Shown here one piece after another: positions 36,421-47,865 of a stretch of DNA of 64,000 bases. The stretch comes from Anastatus disparis (Eukaryota > Arthropoda > Insecta > Hymenoptera > Eupelmidae). The notes under the pieces were generated by a model that saw only the letters and a program-made list of their open reading frames with translations, was not told the DNA's origin and did not search any database. The translations under genes and the position numbers were made by a program. The stretch lies in the NCBI GenBank assembly GCA_017163975.1, contig JAFFSR010000292.1:1743501-1807500 (forward strand), written 5' to 3'. Numbering within the stretch: position 1 is the stretch's first letter; each line of letters begins with the position of its first letter.

Positions 36421-36862
36421 ACTTTTAATAGAAATTTGTTTGGGTGTAGAAAATATCCATTTGAGAATAGAATAATTAGAATAATTAATTTAGAGAATAG
36501 AATAATTAATTAGAATAGAATAATAGTCCATGAAAAAATAGGTTGTCAAATATTTTTCTATTACACACAAGAACACCCGAGAACAAGCAAATTTAATTCT
36601 GTCACCTAGTGGAAATATACTATCGGTAATAAAAAAAAATACTTTCTATTACCAGCTAGTGGATTCCAATTGTTTCAAGAAACCATTTCTGTCAGTGTAC
36701 AAAAGAATTACTTTGTGTCGATAACTAACATCAAATCATCATTCAGTTGAAACTATTGTTGATAGCTACTCATGTTAGTGATTTGATTTAAATATAACAA
36801 ATCACAATAAAAGATGGTCATCTTGATCTTATCGAACACCCAGCAAAAACTTTGTTGATAGG

Positions 36863-36965
36863 GTCTGAGTTCCGGTTACTGTACCTGAACCTAATTTTGT
36901 GTTTTCCATTTGAAATACATTTAAAGTACAGAATTAGGTTCAGGCACAGTAACCGGGACTCAGAC
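36863..36965. repeat. 103-bp hairpin with 34-bp arms
   Basis: GTCTGAGTTCCGGTTACTGT continues to CCTGAACCTAATT and pairs with AATTAGGTTCAGGCACAGTA and on to GGGACTCAGAC with only a few mismatches. The loop is about 35 bases. It is either a very small MITE or a hairpin RNA precursor candidate. Confidence 0.8.
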
Positions 36966-38023
36966 TACTTTGTTTTAACATCAAAATAGACATTTGTACA
37001 GGATATATCTATTCATTTTATTTGGGATTGTCAAAGTAAATTTATTTTTATCTCTGGTTAAAAAAAAGTTTATTGTTATCTGACAATTAAAGAATTTGCA
37101 ATGGTTAAACGATTTAAGATTCCATTTTCAGATAGCTTTTTTTCTTTCTTCTGGATTTCTCCGATAAAATGAAAACAAAATAAATATTTCAGTCACATTT
37201 AATGTTTTTAAGCATTGTTGTATTGAGTAAGTTGGATTTTTATTCAATAAATCTTTAAGATCTATATCTTTTAACTTTTTCAGTGATCCAGAATTTTTTT
37301 TGCTTTCGATGTTAAAAATAACTCTTTGTAAATCTAAAGACCATTCTGCCTTTATTCTTTTCAGTTATTTCATATTTTTATGTCGAAGTATAACGGAAAA
37401 GTACATGCCAAATAAATAATTAATCTTTTATTTATTTCTCATATTTTGAAATTACTTTTTATTAATTAAAGATTGTTATTTATACCATACTTACAAGGAG
37501 AGTAACCATTATAATCCCGATTAAACTTTTCGATTAAAAAAAAAGTGTTTAAAAAGCTCAACATGTTCAAAAGTTATAAGAAAATAAAAATTGTTATAAA
37601 AATTGGTATAAAATTAAACTTTAATTTTCATAAAATTATTGTGCTGATTTTACATGTTTTTCATTTTGCTATAACTTTTGAGCGGTTTGAATTTTTTGAA
37701 CATGTTTTTTTAATCAAAAGGATTTAATCTCAACTTTTACTAGAATTTTGCAGAATGAACTTGGAAGCTCCCATTGGGAAGTAATATTCAATATTATAAA
37801 CAATAATTTTTCAAAGAAATCTTTAAAAATTGAAAAAAATATCTCATTATAATCTTGGAATGATCGAACGTTAGACCAAATGTTCGTGGCTTTCTTCATG
37901 ATGCCGATGGATCAACGTATTTTATGTATAAAAACATATCTGCAAGTTACAGTAAGATTCGCGTGATCCAAACAAGGGTTACTCTTCTTGTTAGTTTATT
38001 TATTAATATAGATAAAAACAACC
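36966..38023. other. AT-rich DNA, one weak minus-strand open frame
   Basis: Nothing could be firmly supported. A frame without an ATG at 37128-37364 (minus, 78 residues) has balanced composition (for example FSFYRRNPEERKKAI) but no flanking splice sites that convince me. Confidence 0.4.
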
Positions 38024-38400
38024 ATCGACGCATTGGCCGAGTGGTTCGGCGCGCGCCAGGCGATCTGCAAAGTTAAGCAGCATTGGCCGCGGTTATTACT
38101 TGGATGGGTGACCGCAACAAGGAACGCTGCGCGTCCAGTCTGGACTTGCTTTGTGTGACGATCGCTTGGGCGTGCTGGCCACATGACAATGTGAACGGGA
38201 GGTGTGGCAGATACGGTGTAGGTATCCTGATACAAGGATGCCTAATACCGAATCTGCTATATACACCGACCCATTCCGGAGAGGGTTTTCCCAGGTTTTA
38301 TCTCACTGGGTTTGCCTATGGGTTTTCTCCTCTCCTCGGGCATTACCCCGGGCGAATGCAGAATGGGACGGGGCAAAATGGGATAGGTAAAAAACAAAGA
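38024..38400 (+). repeat. 5S rRNA-derived SINE with tRNA-like 5' end
   Basis: Positions about 38062-38115 match the 3' half of eukaryotic 5S rRNA, including the internal Pol III control regions AAGTTAAGCAGC (A box), GCGGTTATTACTTGG and GGATGGGTGACCGC (C box). The 38 bases before it do not match the 5S 5' half but carry TTGGCCGAGTGGTTCGGC, like the A box of tRNA-Ser/Leu. A GC-rich body follows to about 38395 (GGTTTTCCCAGGTTTTATCT, CTCGGGCATTACCCCGGGC), then AT-rich DNA. SINEs with 5S promoters (SINE3 type) are known in vertebrates and some other animals. The open frames on both strands are incidental. Confidence 0.85.
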
Positions 38401-40779
38401 ATTGGAAGTATAAAATAAAGGTGTGGGGAATATGTTAAGATCGTAAAGATGAACGTGGAAGCCACCAAAAATTTAAAAAATTTTTATAGATGAAAACATG
38501 GTTTATGTACTAATTTAAAAATTGCGTTATTTAGATGAAAGTCCAAGTTCATCAAGCTTTATCAAAATTTTTGGCTATTAAATTACATAAGTTTTTACTG
38601 AAGTAAAAAATCTTAATTCAGTTATTTAAAGGTAATTTAAGATAAAATACTATATTTTTCATACATTTTATACAAAAAGTTTAAGAAAATTGAAAATGTG
38701 CAAAAAATTTGTAAACAATGTGAATCTGTAACTAAAGCTGATTTTTCAAACCAACAAGATTATAATGAGGTTTACATTTTGGTATAAATGAATGAAGTAT
38801 GCAACGACGTACCATATAAAAGATTTTGAAAAAAAAACATGTTAAAAATATAAATTTTATTTTTAAAAAATGATAAAATAATGAAGGTAGTTTTTGGCTT
38901 CAAGATCACTTATTAGTACCAATAAGTGATTATTATTATATATACACATTAAAAATTAATGAAGATGACGCACCTATTATATGCAACGATAAATTCGCAT
39001 CAAGGAAAAAAATATCATTTTAAAAAGCGATAGAAGTTGGAATTATTAATTAAAAACTACGTATGAAGTACTGATAAAATCGTTCGCAACAGCTGATAAA
39101 AATTAATTTAAAAAATTTTTTTAAACTTTGACTAATTTTTTAATTTATTTAGCAAGCTTAAATATTTGAAGAACAAAAAATTACTAATTATGTAGGGGAG
39201 ACTCGAATTCAAAGTAACAGGGATAAGAATTAACAGTCAATTTATAGCGATGCAAACAGTTTTACAGGTTCTGTAGTAGTTAACTTCATTGCTTCTGTTA
39301 TGAAAACATATCGAATACCTTGCAGAACATCGCAAAGAAAAAGCGTGTGAAATAGCGATTTTTTAACAGAAACTACAAAATTTCTACTTACTTAAATGCT
39401 TGTTTTTTATTTCATTCAATGTAATTAATTATTAAAAGAATTAAAATTATTTTATGTTAATCTATTCTAAGAATAATTTTAATAATCGCCTTAATATTTT
39501 AAGTTTTATTTTAAAATATTTTTTAACGATATTTTAAAAAATTGTGTCTGCTGGGGCAAAGTATTAACAAATCTTCGACGCAAATATTCATACCGTTAAT
39601 ACGGTATGAATATTTGCAAGAATATATTTGAAGAAAATAAAGAAATGCGATGGATGAAAAATTAATTTGATAAAGACTATACTGGAATCTTTTTTATAAC
39701 ATGTTTCTAGTTATAATTTTTTTATAAGACAAAAATTGATGTTATTTTTACTTTAAAAAAAAATTAAAATAGTTTTTTCATATTTTGCTAAAATTTTGTT
39801 TTTTATAATTTATTTGTTATATACATTAAAAAGTATATAATTCTTGTTTACATCAATTAAATGCTTGTATTTATTATTAAATTTCATTTTAATAATAAAA
39901 AAATTTTATGTCAATACTTACCTCGAACGCGGGGCAAATATTAACATGGAAACTTTTTTAATAAATTCTCTTCCAAAAAAAATCTATTGATGATTTTTTG
40001 AAAATTCTTGTACTAAATCATAGCTGAAGTAAATCGCTAACATATACGATAGACGGGATACTAAAAAAATATGTAGATTAAAAAATAGGGATATTATCGT
40101 TCATTTTTTGTGAACGATATTTTTATGTTCAATGAATTAGCTCACATTGAATAACAAATACTTAGCGAACTATTTGATCTACTAAATGATTTCTGAGAAT
40201 TACTAAGTAGACTTATCAATTAAATATATTGATTTTATATTTCTTATCCATTAAACTATTCATCATAATAAATTAAAAAGTTTTTAAATTTTCAAATAGT
40301 CAAAAAGTGTGCAAGCGAGTAACTTTGAAATTCTAAATTTTATCCAACTTTGTAAACAAATATGAATAAAATTTTATTGGATGCAATTTCATTTTTTAAA
40401 TTTACGGAATGAAGTTTCAGAGATAAGTTTTTAAGCGTCTATTAATAAATTAAAAGTGTATTTTATTCTTAAATTTATAGTAAAGAAGAAATAAAAAGTT
40501 TATTCTGGATAACCAAAATCAGAACTTCTAAAATTTCACTGAAACTTTATGGATTAAATTAAATTTTTAACAATCACGATATATAATGATATTCTATGTT
40601 TGCTAAAAACAACGTAAGCGTAAAATAAAAAAAAAAGAATTTTCTTTGACAAAAGTAAATAATGTATTTCCAACAAAGCTACGAAAAAGTCAGCTTTTTA
40701 TTATTCTTCATGCACCAAAGTATACAACACGAACACATGCAATTTTTCCATCAGCTTATATGTGCTTACGCACGACGTT
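38401..40779. other. AT-rich DNA with a 38-bp perfect palindrome
   Basis: No gene was recognised. At 39580-39617, GCAAATATTCATACCGT and its exact reverse complement are separated by TAAT. A related direct repeat, GGGGCAAAGTATTAACA (39554) and GGGGCAAATATTAACA (39932), brackets it at some distance, hinting at a decayed element. Confidence 0.5.
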
Positions 40780-41340
40780 TATAACAACAGTACTCTACAC
40801 ATCTTACCAGAAGCTCTTTTCTTTCTTTAGCCATTTGCCAGAGCTCCGTGTTTATCTCCTTTTAAAAGAAGCTCGCGCGAATGCACGGTAGCCGATGCAC
40901 GTACGTCCTTCTTTAAAAAAAGAAAAAAAAACAGAAAATAAATAAAAGACTTGGCTAAGAGAGAAGAGAAGCACTGACCGAATGAGAGAAGCACAAAAGT
41001 AAGGGGCAAAAGACTTTTAAAGTAAAAAAAAGAAAAAGAAAATAAAAAAAAAACATAGAAGCGAAAGCGAAGAAGCGATAGAGATTAAAATCGAGTCTTG
41101 GAGAAAGAGAGATGCGGGCTTCTTCTTTTCTCTTTCTCTATTTCCTTCCTTCTTGACACGAATGCATGTATATTACAGCAACGCAGCGCATCAGCAAGCG
41201 GTAGCAGCAGCAGCAGCTTCTTCTTCGACTGGCACTTGGTTAGATTAAAGCTTCGTTGTATAAAAACGCCTTAATCTTCGCGAAAGCTACACGAACTTAT
41301 CTGATTTAAGTCGTGGACTTTTTAATGAGAATGGCTTAAA
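40780..41340. other. Purine-rich, CpG-containing island
   Basis: A/G-rich sequence (GAGAGAAGAGAAGCACTGAC, AAAGCGAAAGCGAAGAAGC type) with embedded CpGs, followed by GCGGTAGCAGCAGCAGCAGC at 41198-41217. It resembles the islands at 13.8, 21.2 and 26.5 kb. No supported gene. Confidence 0.45.
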
Positions 41341-41885
41341 AAATAAGGTTTACTTCACCTTCGTTTTTATATTGGCCTGGTTTATTTTTATTGAAGTTAC
41401 CGTGGCCGAATTCAATTTTTTGGCTGAAATAAGATAAAGGATATTAAGATTCATTTTCTTTTTTCTTTTTTTTCAAGATCGGTACATGAACGAAATTTGC
41501 ATTTTAATGAATAAATGGACGAGTAGATTTTGTTTCTCTTTAAAAGAGATTGTTACTATCGGTATTGTAAAATGAGTCTGCAGCTGCTATTCAAAAATTT
41601 ACATATACGTTTATTAATTTTAAATTTCTGTCAGGTTTTTTCTGTCTCTTTCAAAATTTGAAATAAGTGCAAAAGTAGCTCTAGTAGAAATCAGAACTTA
41701 ATAAATAAATTTCTTTTAACCCTGGAAAAAGAATATCATTATCTTGAAACCGAAGAAGGATTTTTTTTTTGAGTTGAGTTCTATAAAAGAATTATAATTG
41801 AATTACGGTTTCCATTCAACTTTTATAGTTCATTTCTAATAAGGTTATTTTATTCATTTTTCAATTTTACTCATAAATTCAATTC

Positions 41886-42176
41886 ACTAGGAGTGTATTA
41901 CAACTCCAGATCACGGATTTTGCTCAAACTTTGGAATAAGTTTTCAGATAACAAAATATGGAAAAAGCTAAAGTTTTAGGCACAAACACTCAATATTTCC
42001 CTAGTTACAGGCAATTAAAGAAAATCACTAAATAAGTTACTAGATTTTTAAACACATATAGTTCTTCAGCATTGATAGCTAGAAGCTTGAAACTTTTTTT
42101 GAATAAAAGTAGCTGGAGAAATATTGATCCCAAAGTTTGAGTAAATTTCATGATCCGGAGTTGTGATATTCTCCCA
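41886..42176. mobile_element. Palindromic element, family P (about 290 bp)
   Basis: TCACGGATTTTGCTCAAACT on the left pairs with the reverse complement of GTTTGAGTAAATTTCATGAT on the right. The ends carry GGAGT...CTCC. The internal block ACAGGCAATTAAAGAAAATC and TTAGAAGC-like sequence also occur in the elements at 45.1, 46.3 and 55.8 kb, defining a family. No coding capacity. Confidence 0.7.
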
Positions 42177-43561
42177 GCCAATAAGAATATAATATATCAT
42201 TGGTTTAAAATACAATACCCGATCTTTTATTTAAATTATTAGTTAAAAGGGATAATAGAAAATTGGTTATATTTACTCCGAGTTTTAATTTAAAGTTTAA
42301 AAGCTACTATAATAGTGTTTATATATCAGTTGATCTCATGTATTGACACTTTTGTTATAATGGTTTAATACTATAAAACTATACTCATTATTTATATGTT
42401 TTTAGTTACAATTAAACATCTTGTCATGTAATTAGAATGATTTTATCACTTACGCGTAAATTTACGCAAGTTATTTATTTTAATTTTTCAACAAATTTAC
42501 TTTGAATATATTTTTTCAATTAAATGGGCTATTTGCAAATATTTATACATATAAGCTTCTAAAGTCTACGAATATGTTAAAATTTGACTTTAATTTTCAA
42601 CCAACTCAAAATTAAACGAATCACATTGAGTTATTTAATATGATATTAGATACGCAAATAGAAATTCTATCACACTTTAAATTCGAGATAAATTTATCGA
42701 CTTTATGTAGAAATCATTATATGAATGGTAAAAATTGCTATATAAATGAGAAACATCTCCACGTTCATAAAGTAAAATTTACTGTTTATATTGATTTTTA
42801 TTATAGAAATAATAATTCTTATACAAAGTAATTTAAAGTAATATGAGAAAGTCTTTGGTTCATCATTTATAAATGAATACAAAGAAATGGATTATTTATA
42901 TACTTTGTAAACGACATAATACAAATTAGTTTGATCTTAGCATATTAAAAAAAATTAAAGAAACACGTCTGAAAGAGGATCCGTTCCTTGAATCAGTATT
43001 AAATAGTGTTAAGAAATGTAGGATGCAGTAGCCAACGCATTATAACAAGCATGCGTAAAAAAAAAATTAAAGTTTCGCTCGCGCGTTGAACGATTTACGG
43101 CTTCGAGACATTGGCTACTGAAAGTAAAATATCATTGGTCCTCATCTCTCGTAGAGACTTTGTTTTTTTTTCAAATTTGTTTTTGGTTTCTTTTCTCGTT
43201 TTACTGTCACGCGTGTCATGAGGTGATGTCGATTTACCGACGCGTGCAAATTGTGTTCAGTATAATGTGCATGTTTGGAAGAAAAAAACGAAAGAAAAGA
43301 ATAATGGTCCTTTACATCTTTTTCTTTTTTCAAGAAGTCACTGCACGCTGCAAGCTTATTATAATAACATGTTTTTATGAATGATAGCTCAACGTAAATT
43401 TTTTGTTCACTTCGGTGTACACAGTGAACGCGCAATTTTTGTATTTGATAAATATGGTTGTATACTATATAGGTATTGTCTTATATAGAACTTTTATCTT
43501 TGAATTAATTATTAGCAAATTGCCTGAATTCAATAAAAAAAAATGTACTCGTCATAATCCA
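42177..43561. other. AT-rich DNA, no gene recognised
   Basis: No support for a gene. Near 43028 and 43128 GTAGCCAACG and TTGGCTAC form a loose inverted pair around a less AT-rich stretch. The 97-codon minus-strand frame at 43142-43435 is not recognisable as a protein family. Confidence 0.5.
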
Positions 43562-43565
43562 TTAA

Positions 43566-44183
43566 GGAGGTACCTTCGCTTGAGTATTACAAAACATTTG
43601 GTCGAAACTATGCGAAATTGTTTGTTTTTATGTCTAAAATGCATATATAAAATTTCATGAAAATTCTTTATTTCGTTAATGAAAAATTAGAATAATTATA
43701 TAACATTGGTTCTTATGGGAAAACGTTAATATTGTAGTTGATCTTAAAACTTACAAAACAGAATAAAATGAAATTTTTTGAGGATAAACATAATATTACT
43801 GGCAACTGATAAAATAATTTTCAGAAACTTTCATTACTTTTACGCGGAAATATAAATGAATAAATTATTCATTTACGGACGAATCTAGTTACTTTTATTA
43901 TACATACCGGGTGGCGGCAAAAACGCCATAATCTCAAATTTTCAAATTTCGTAAAAAGAGCATATAAATGTTTTGGACGGTAAAGATGATGATCTTAGCT
44001 CTTTAATTAATACTAATTTTTTAGTTTTAAATAAAAATTATTTTTTTATACTGATGCTTTATTACATTTATTAAATAGTTTACATATCGCTACGCACATT
44101 CTTGGGGAGGGAAGATATCTAGTAACTTTTAATGAAATCAGCATATTAAAAATTTGACTCGAGTGGTGGACGAAGGTACCTCC
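43566..44183. mobile_element. TTAA-flanked non-autonomous transposon, 618 bp
   Basis: The termini GGAGGTACCTTCG are exact inverted repeats, and partial pairing continues (CTTGAGT / CTCGAGT). TTAA lies directly outside both ends (43562-43565 and 44184-44187). The interior has no long frame; a distinctive GGGTGGCGGCAAAAACGCC lies at 43919-43937. TTAA flanks point to a piggyBac-type transposase. Confidence 0.82.
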
Positions 44184-44187
44184 TTAA

Positions 44188-44882
44188 ATAATGACAAGCA
44201 TATAAATGAAACCAAACTATTTTTATTGAAATTGGTTCACTATGATTTGCAAGATTAAATTAATTTTAGAAGTATGTGGAACGGAAAATAATAGAAGATA
44301 ATGAAAATTTGTTGCGATTTCAAATGTTTATAACAAATGTGGGCATTTTAACTTTTTAAACAATTTTTTTTGTTTGCTTGAGTAAATGCACTGATCATAA
44401 TAATAATATTAACATTTTATTAATAAATAATGCTTCATAAAAATAGGTAGTCATTAGGAATAAATTTTAATAGTTACTATCTGTGAAATATTTGAATATT
44501 TCATTACTTTTCATATAATATGTGTTTATATGATTGTTGATAAATAAGTGTAATTTTTCGCATTGTATTTTGCTTTTTTACAGAGGAAACTAAGGATTGA
44601 TAGCAAGAATTGTTGTTTATATTCAGAATTGAAAAAAGTAATTTTATAATAATTAATTTACGGTTCTATAAAATATTTGTAGAAGTTATATTAGATATAT
44701 TAAAGGTCCAGAAATAAATTGTTACTAAATAATAAGTTCTACGAAAAAAAGCATTATATGAAAGCAGTTGACAGCATTTTTAGATAGATTTAATTGAGCA
44801 TCCAATTTGAACAACCGGATAGAAAAAACCAGGCACTCTGGATTTTCACAAAAATTACGATATAATAATTTTAAAATGTAAT
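44188..44882. other. AT-rich DNA, nothing recognised
   Basis: No frame, RNA or inverted repeat could be supported. Confidence 0.6.
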
Positions 44883-45076
44883 AACTGTCTTCGATAGAGC
44901 GATGGATTCATGATCTCGGAGTGCTGAGTTCAAATCCCACTCTCGGCGGCCGATTCACACAACCACCACTGTATACTATACATGTGCTTTGTTCACAAAC
45001 ACATTGACTATCTCCGTCGTTAATTAGCATCGAAGTGATAGTATAAATACAGCAACGTTAAATAAAATTTTTAAAA
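44883..45076 (+). repeat. SINE family S1, 5'-truncated
   Basis: It starts inside the head (CTTCGATAGAGCGATGGATT), has the B box GAGTTCAAATCCC, body ATACATGTGCTTTGTTCACA and CGTCGTTAATTAGCATCG, and tail AGCAACGTTAAATAAAATTT. It ends 7 bases before the next palindromic element. Confidence 0.85.
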
Positions 45077-45083
45077 ATGTCTG

Positions 45084-45747
45084 ACGAGGAGAGCACTCCA
45101 CCTCCGGGAAACGGATTTGGCTGAAACTGCAGGATATAATGTTTTGATGAAAAAAAATAAACCCGTGTTTTTTGTTTTCATCAAATAGGCCCCTAGACAT
45201 GAATTTAGACATTTTTTTAAAAGTATAGTGAGTAGGAGCCTTTATAAAAACTTGAATAACCAAAGAACTAAGACTCTTACAAAAAAATGCATTGAAGATA
45301 AAATGAAGCACAAATTAAATTCTTCAATTTAAGCTTTGTTGCATTGAAAAAGCTTTTGTGGTTCAAAAGTTACAGGCGATTGAAATACGCTGATGAAATG
45401 ACATAAAAAATTGATCATATATTTTATATGCTAAAAATATTAAGTAAATATGTGGTAATATAATTAAGAATAACTCTCGTACAACAAAAGCTTTTTTAAT
45501 ACAAAGAAGCTCAAATAAAGCTTTTAATTCGTGCTTCATTTTATCTTTTATGCATTTTTTTGCAAGTTTTCGTTCTTTGGTTATTTAAATTTTTATAAAG
45601 GCTCTTATTTGCCATATTTTCGAAAAAATGTCTATATCCTTGTCTAGGGGGCCTATTCGACGAAAATTAAAAACACGGATTCATCAAAAAATCACATCTT
45701 GTAGTTTTAGGCAAATCTGTTTCCCGGAGGTGGGGTGCTCTCCTTGT
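45084..45747. mobile_element. Palindromic element, family P (about 660 bp)
   Basis: The left end GAGGAGAGCACTCCACCTCC continues to GGGAAACGGATTTG; the right end reads, inverted, AAGGAGAGCACCCCACCTCC and GGGAAACAGATTTG. The arms pair over most of the length (TTTTTGTTTTCATCAAATAG against its partner, and AAATGAAGCACAAATTAAAT against ATTCGTGCTTCATTT). No coding capacity. It lies next to two further palindromes. Confidence 0.82.
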
Positions 45748-45775
45748 GAAATAACTCTATAATTAAATAAGTTAA

Positions 45776-46156
45776 GAAGGGGCCGAACTATCTGTCTCTG
45801 TCTAATAGCGTTTTTCATTATTTATATAAACACTATCCTTTATAACAAGAAAAAAATAGCAGCCCCCGCTAGATATTAGTATAATTCGTAAATTTTGTAA
45901 TAACAAACAAATTTTTTTACTGCGTAGTTTTTGAATAATTAGAGACCTACCAAAAAAAGATAGGTTATATTCTAGATTGCTAGTAGGTCTCTAATTAGTC
46001 AAAAACTATGCGGTAAAAAATTTGATTTTTATTACAAAATTCACTTATTATACTAATATCTAGCGGGGGCTGCTATTTTTTTCTTGTTATACCGGATAGT
46101 GTTTATATAAATGATGAAAAACGCTATTAGACAAAGACAGATAGTTCGGCCCCTTC
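45776..46156. mobile_element. TTAA-flanked palindromic MITE, 381 bp
   Basis: The termini GAAGGGGCCGAACTATCTGT are exact inverted repeats with TTAA directly outside each (45772-45775 and 46157-46160). The arms are almost identical over about 180 bases (including TAGCAGCCCCCGCTAGATAT). A short centre carries AGAGACCTACC and its reverse. Near identity of the arms suggests a fairly recent insertion. Confidence 0.88.
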
Positions 46157-46271
46157 TTAAATATCACCTGTAACTTTCGAACCAGAGAAGCTTTCTCAAT
46201 GCAACAAAGCTTAAATTAAAGTATTTGAACTATACTTTATTTTATTTTTCATACATATTTTTGTAAATCTT

Positions 46272-46990
46272 ACAAGAAGAGTGTTTCAGTTTTGGGTCAC
46301 CGATTTTGCTCAAATTTTGGGAATGTTTTCTGAATGCAGAAATATGGAGAAAGCCAAAATTTTAGAGGCCAGCGCTCAATATTTCCCCAGTTACAGGTAA
46401 TTGAAGAAAATCACTTACAAAGTTACTAGATTTTCAAATGCTTATAGTTCCTCAGCATTTTTAGTTAGAAGCTTATACTTTTTCTTAAATAAAAGCTGGG
46501 CTCAAATCTTTTCGAAATACCACCTATAGCATCTCAAAATATTATTTTTTCCCAAAGTTAGAGCGTAATAAAGAGAAAATTCAGGTCCAACCTTTATTAC
46601 GCTCTAACTTTGGGAAAAAATAATATTTTGGGATGCTATAGGTGGTATTTCGAAAGGATTTAAGCCCAGCTTTTATTTAAGAAAAGGTATAAGCTTCTAG
46701 ATAACAATGTTGAGAAACTATAGGCGTTTGAAAATTTAGTAACTTTTTAATGATTTTCTCGAATTGCCTCTAACAAAGAAATTTTGGCTTTCTTCATGTT
46801 TCTGTATCCAGAAAACATTCCCAAAATTTAAGCAAAATCGGTGATCAGAAAGCGAAATATTCTCCGTGTTAATTGTTTGTATCTTCGTCTATGAGGCCTA
46901 TTCAAAGAAAAGAAAAAACACAGATTAATTATTTTATCAAAAAATTATATCCTGTAGTTTCAGTCGAATCCGTTTCTCGAAGATGAGGTG
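46272..46990. mobile_element. Palindromic element, family P, with an extra right-end copy
   Basis: From 46272 (ACAAGAAGAGTGTTTCAG) to about 46870 the sequence is one long palindrome centred near 46582, where TTATTACGCTCTAACTTTGG meets its reverse. Positions 46895-46990 then repeat the right end of the element at 45084-45747 (ATCAAAAAATTATATCCTGT; CCGTTTCTCGAAGATGAGGT). Nesting or recombination between family members would explain this. Confidence 0.75.
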
Positions 46991-47865
46991 ATCTCCTTGT
47001 TAGTGTTAATAGTCTAAGTTTAGTTGATCTAAAACTTATATATTGAAGTTTTTGATGGATTGTTTGATTTTACGTATACCTTGCTCAAAAAAGTCTGTAG
47101 AGTGCATTTGAAAAAAATTAGAATTCAATGTATTATATTTATGTTAATATTATAAAAAATAGTACATAACGTAACAGGGGTAGATAGAATTTATTTACAA
47201 AATAAGAAAATTACGGAGCCAAAAGGTAAGTCTGTAACGAGTTTCGTAATAGTACATTACGATCGGACCAGGGCACAACGACCGGACGCCCGAGCGCGAC
47301 GAACAGCCATAAGTTCCACAGCCAACACTGAGCACGGACAAACCCCAAAAATCTGACTCTTCAAAATCAGAATAAACAAAAACACACTCCACGATAAATC
47401 AAAAATAAAACGAAACATAAACCACACTACGCATCGGAGATAAATCGAAAAAGAAAAAACTATAAATAAACTAAAACTAAACACCCATGAATAATAGATC
47501 GAAAAAAAAAGAATATAATTTCAAATATACAATTAAATAATAATTTACATATTAGAAAAAGTTTGTGAATCATCTTCAGAGTCAAAGAAATCACGAAGCG
47601 CGGGCGGAGATAACTTAGATAGAAAGCACGGATAATAGGGCCCCGGCATAAAACAACGCGAAGACACCCTTCGCCACGCACATCATAGACTCGTCTACCA
47701 TATTATTTAATTTGAGAATTTAATGTAAAAGAGTTTCAAATACTAAGCTTAGTTATTTATGAAATACTTTTAAAAATAATTTACATATAAAATTCTTTAA
47801 ACGACGACCTAGTACAAGACCGAAACCACCTCGATACCAGCGGAATCCCCGTGATAATAGTACAT
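46991..47865. other. Mixed repeat-derived DNA with a 17-bp direct repeat
   Basis: TAATAGTACATTACGAT occurs at 47248-47264 and again at 47855-47871. The DNA between is less AT-rich in places (CGACCGGACGCCCGAGCGCG near 47280, GGGCCCCGGCATAAAACAAC near 47640). On the minus strand a 46-codon open stretch at 47545-47682 includes SPPALRDFFDSEDDSQTFSN, which has protein-like composition. I cannot tell whether this is an inserted gene fragment. Confidence 0.4.

Noticed and set aside
38083..38418. 111-codon frame with more ordinary amino-acid content
   Set aside because: It translates the 5S-derived SINE, whose sequence is constrained as Pol III RNA, and another frame is open on each strand.
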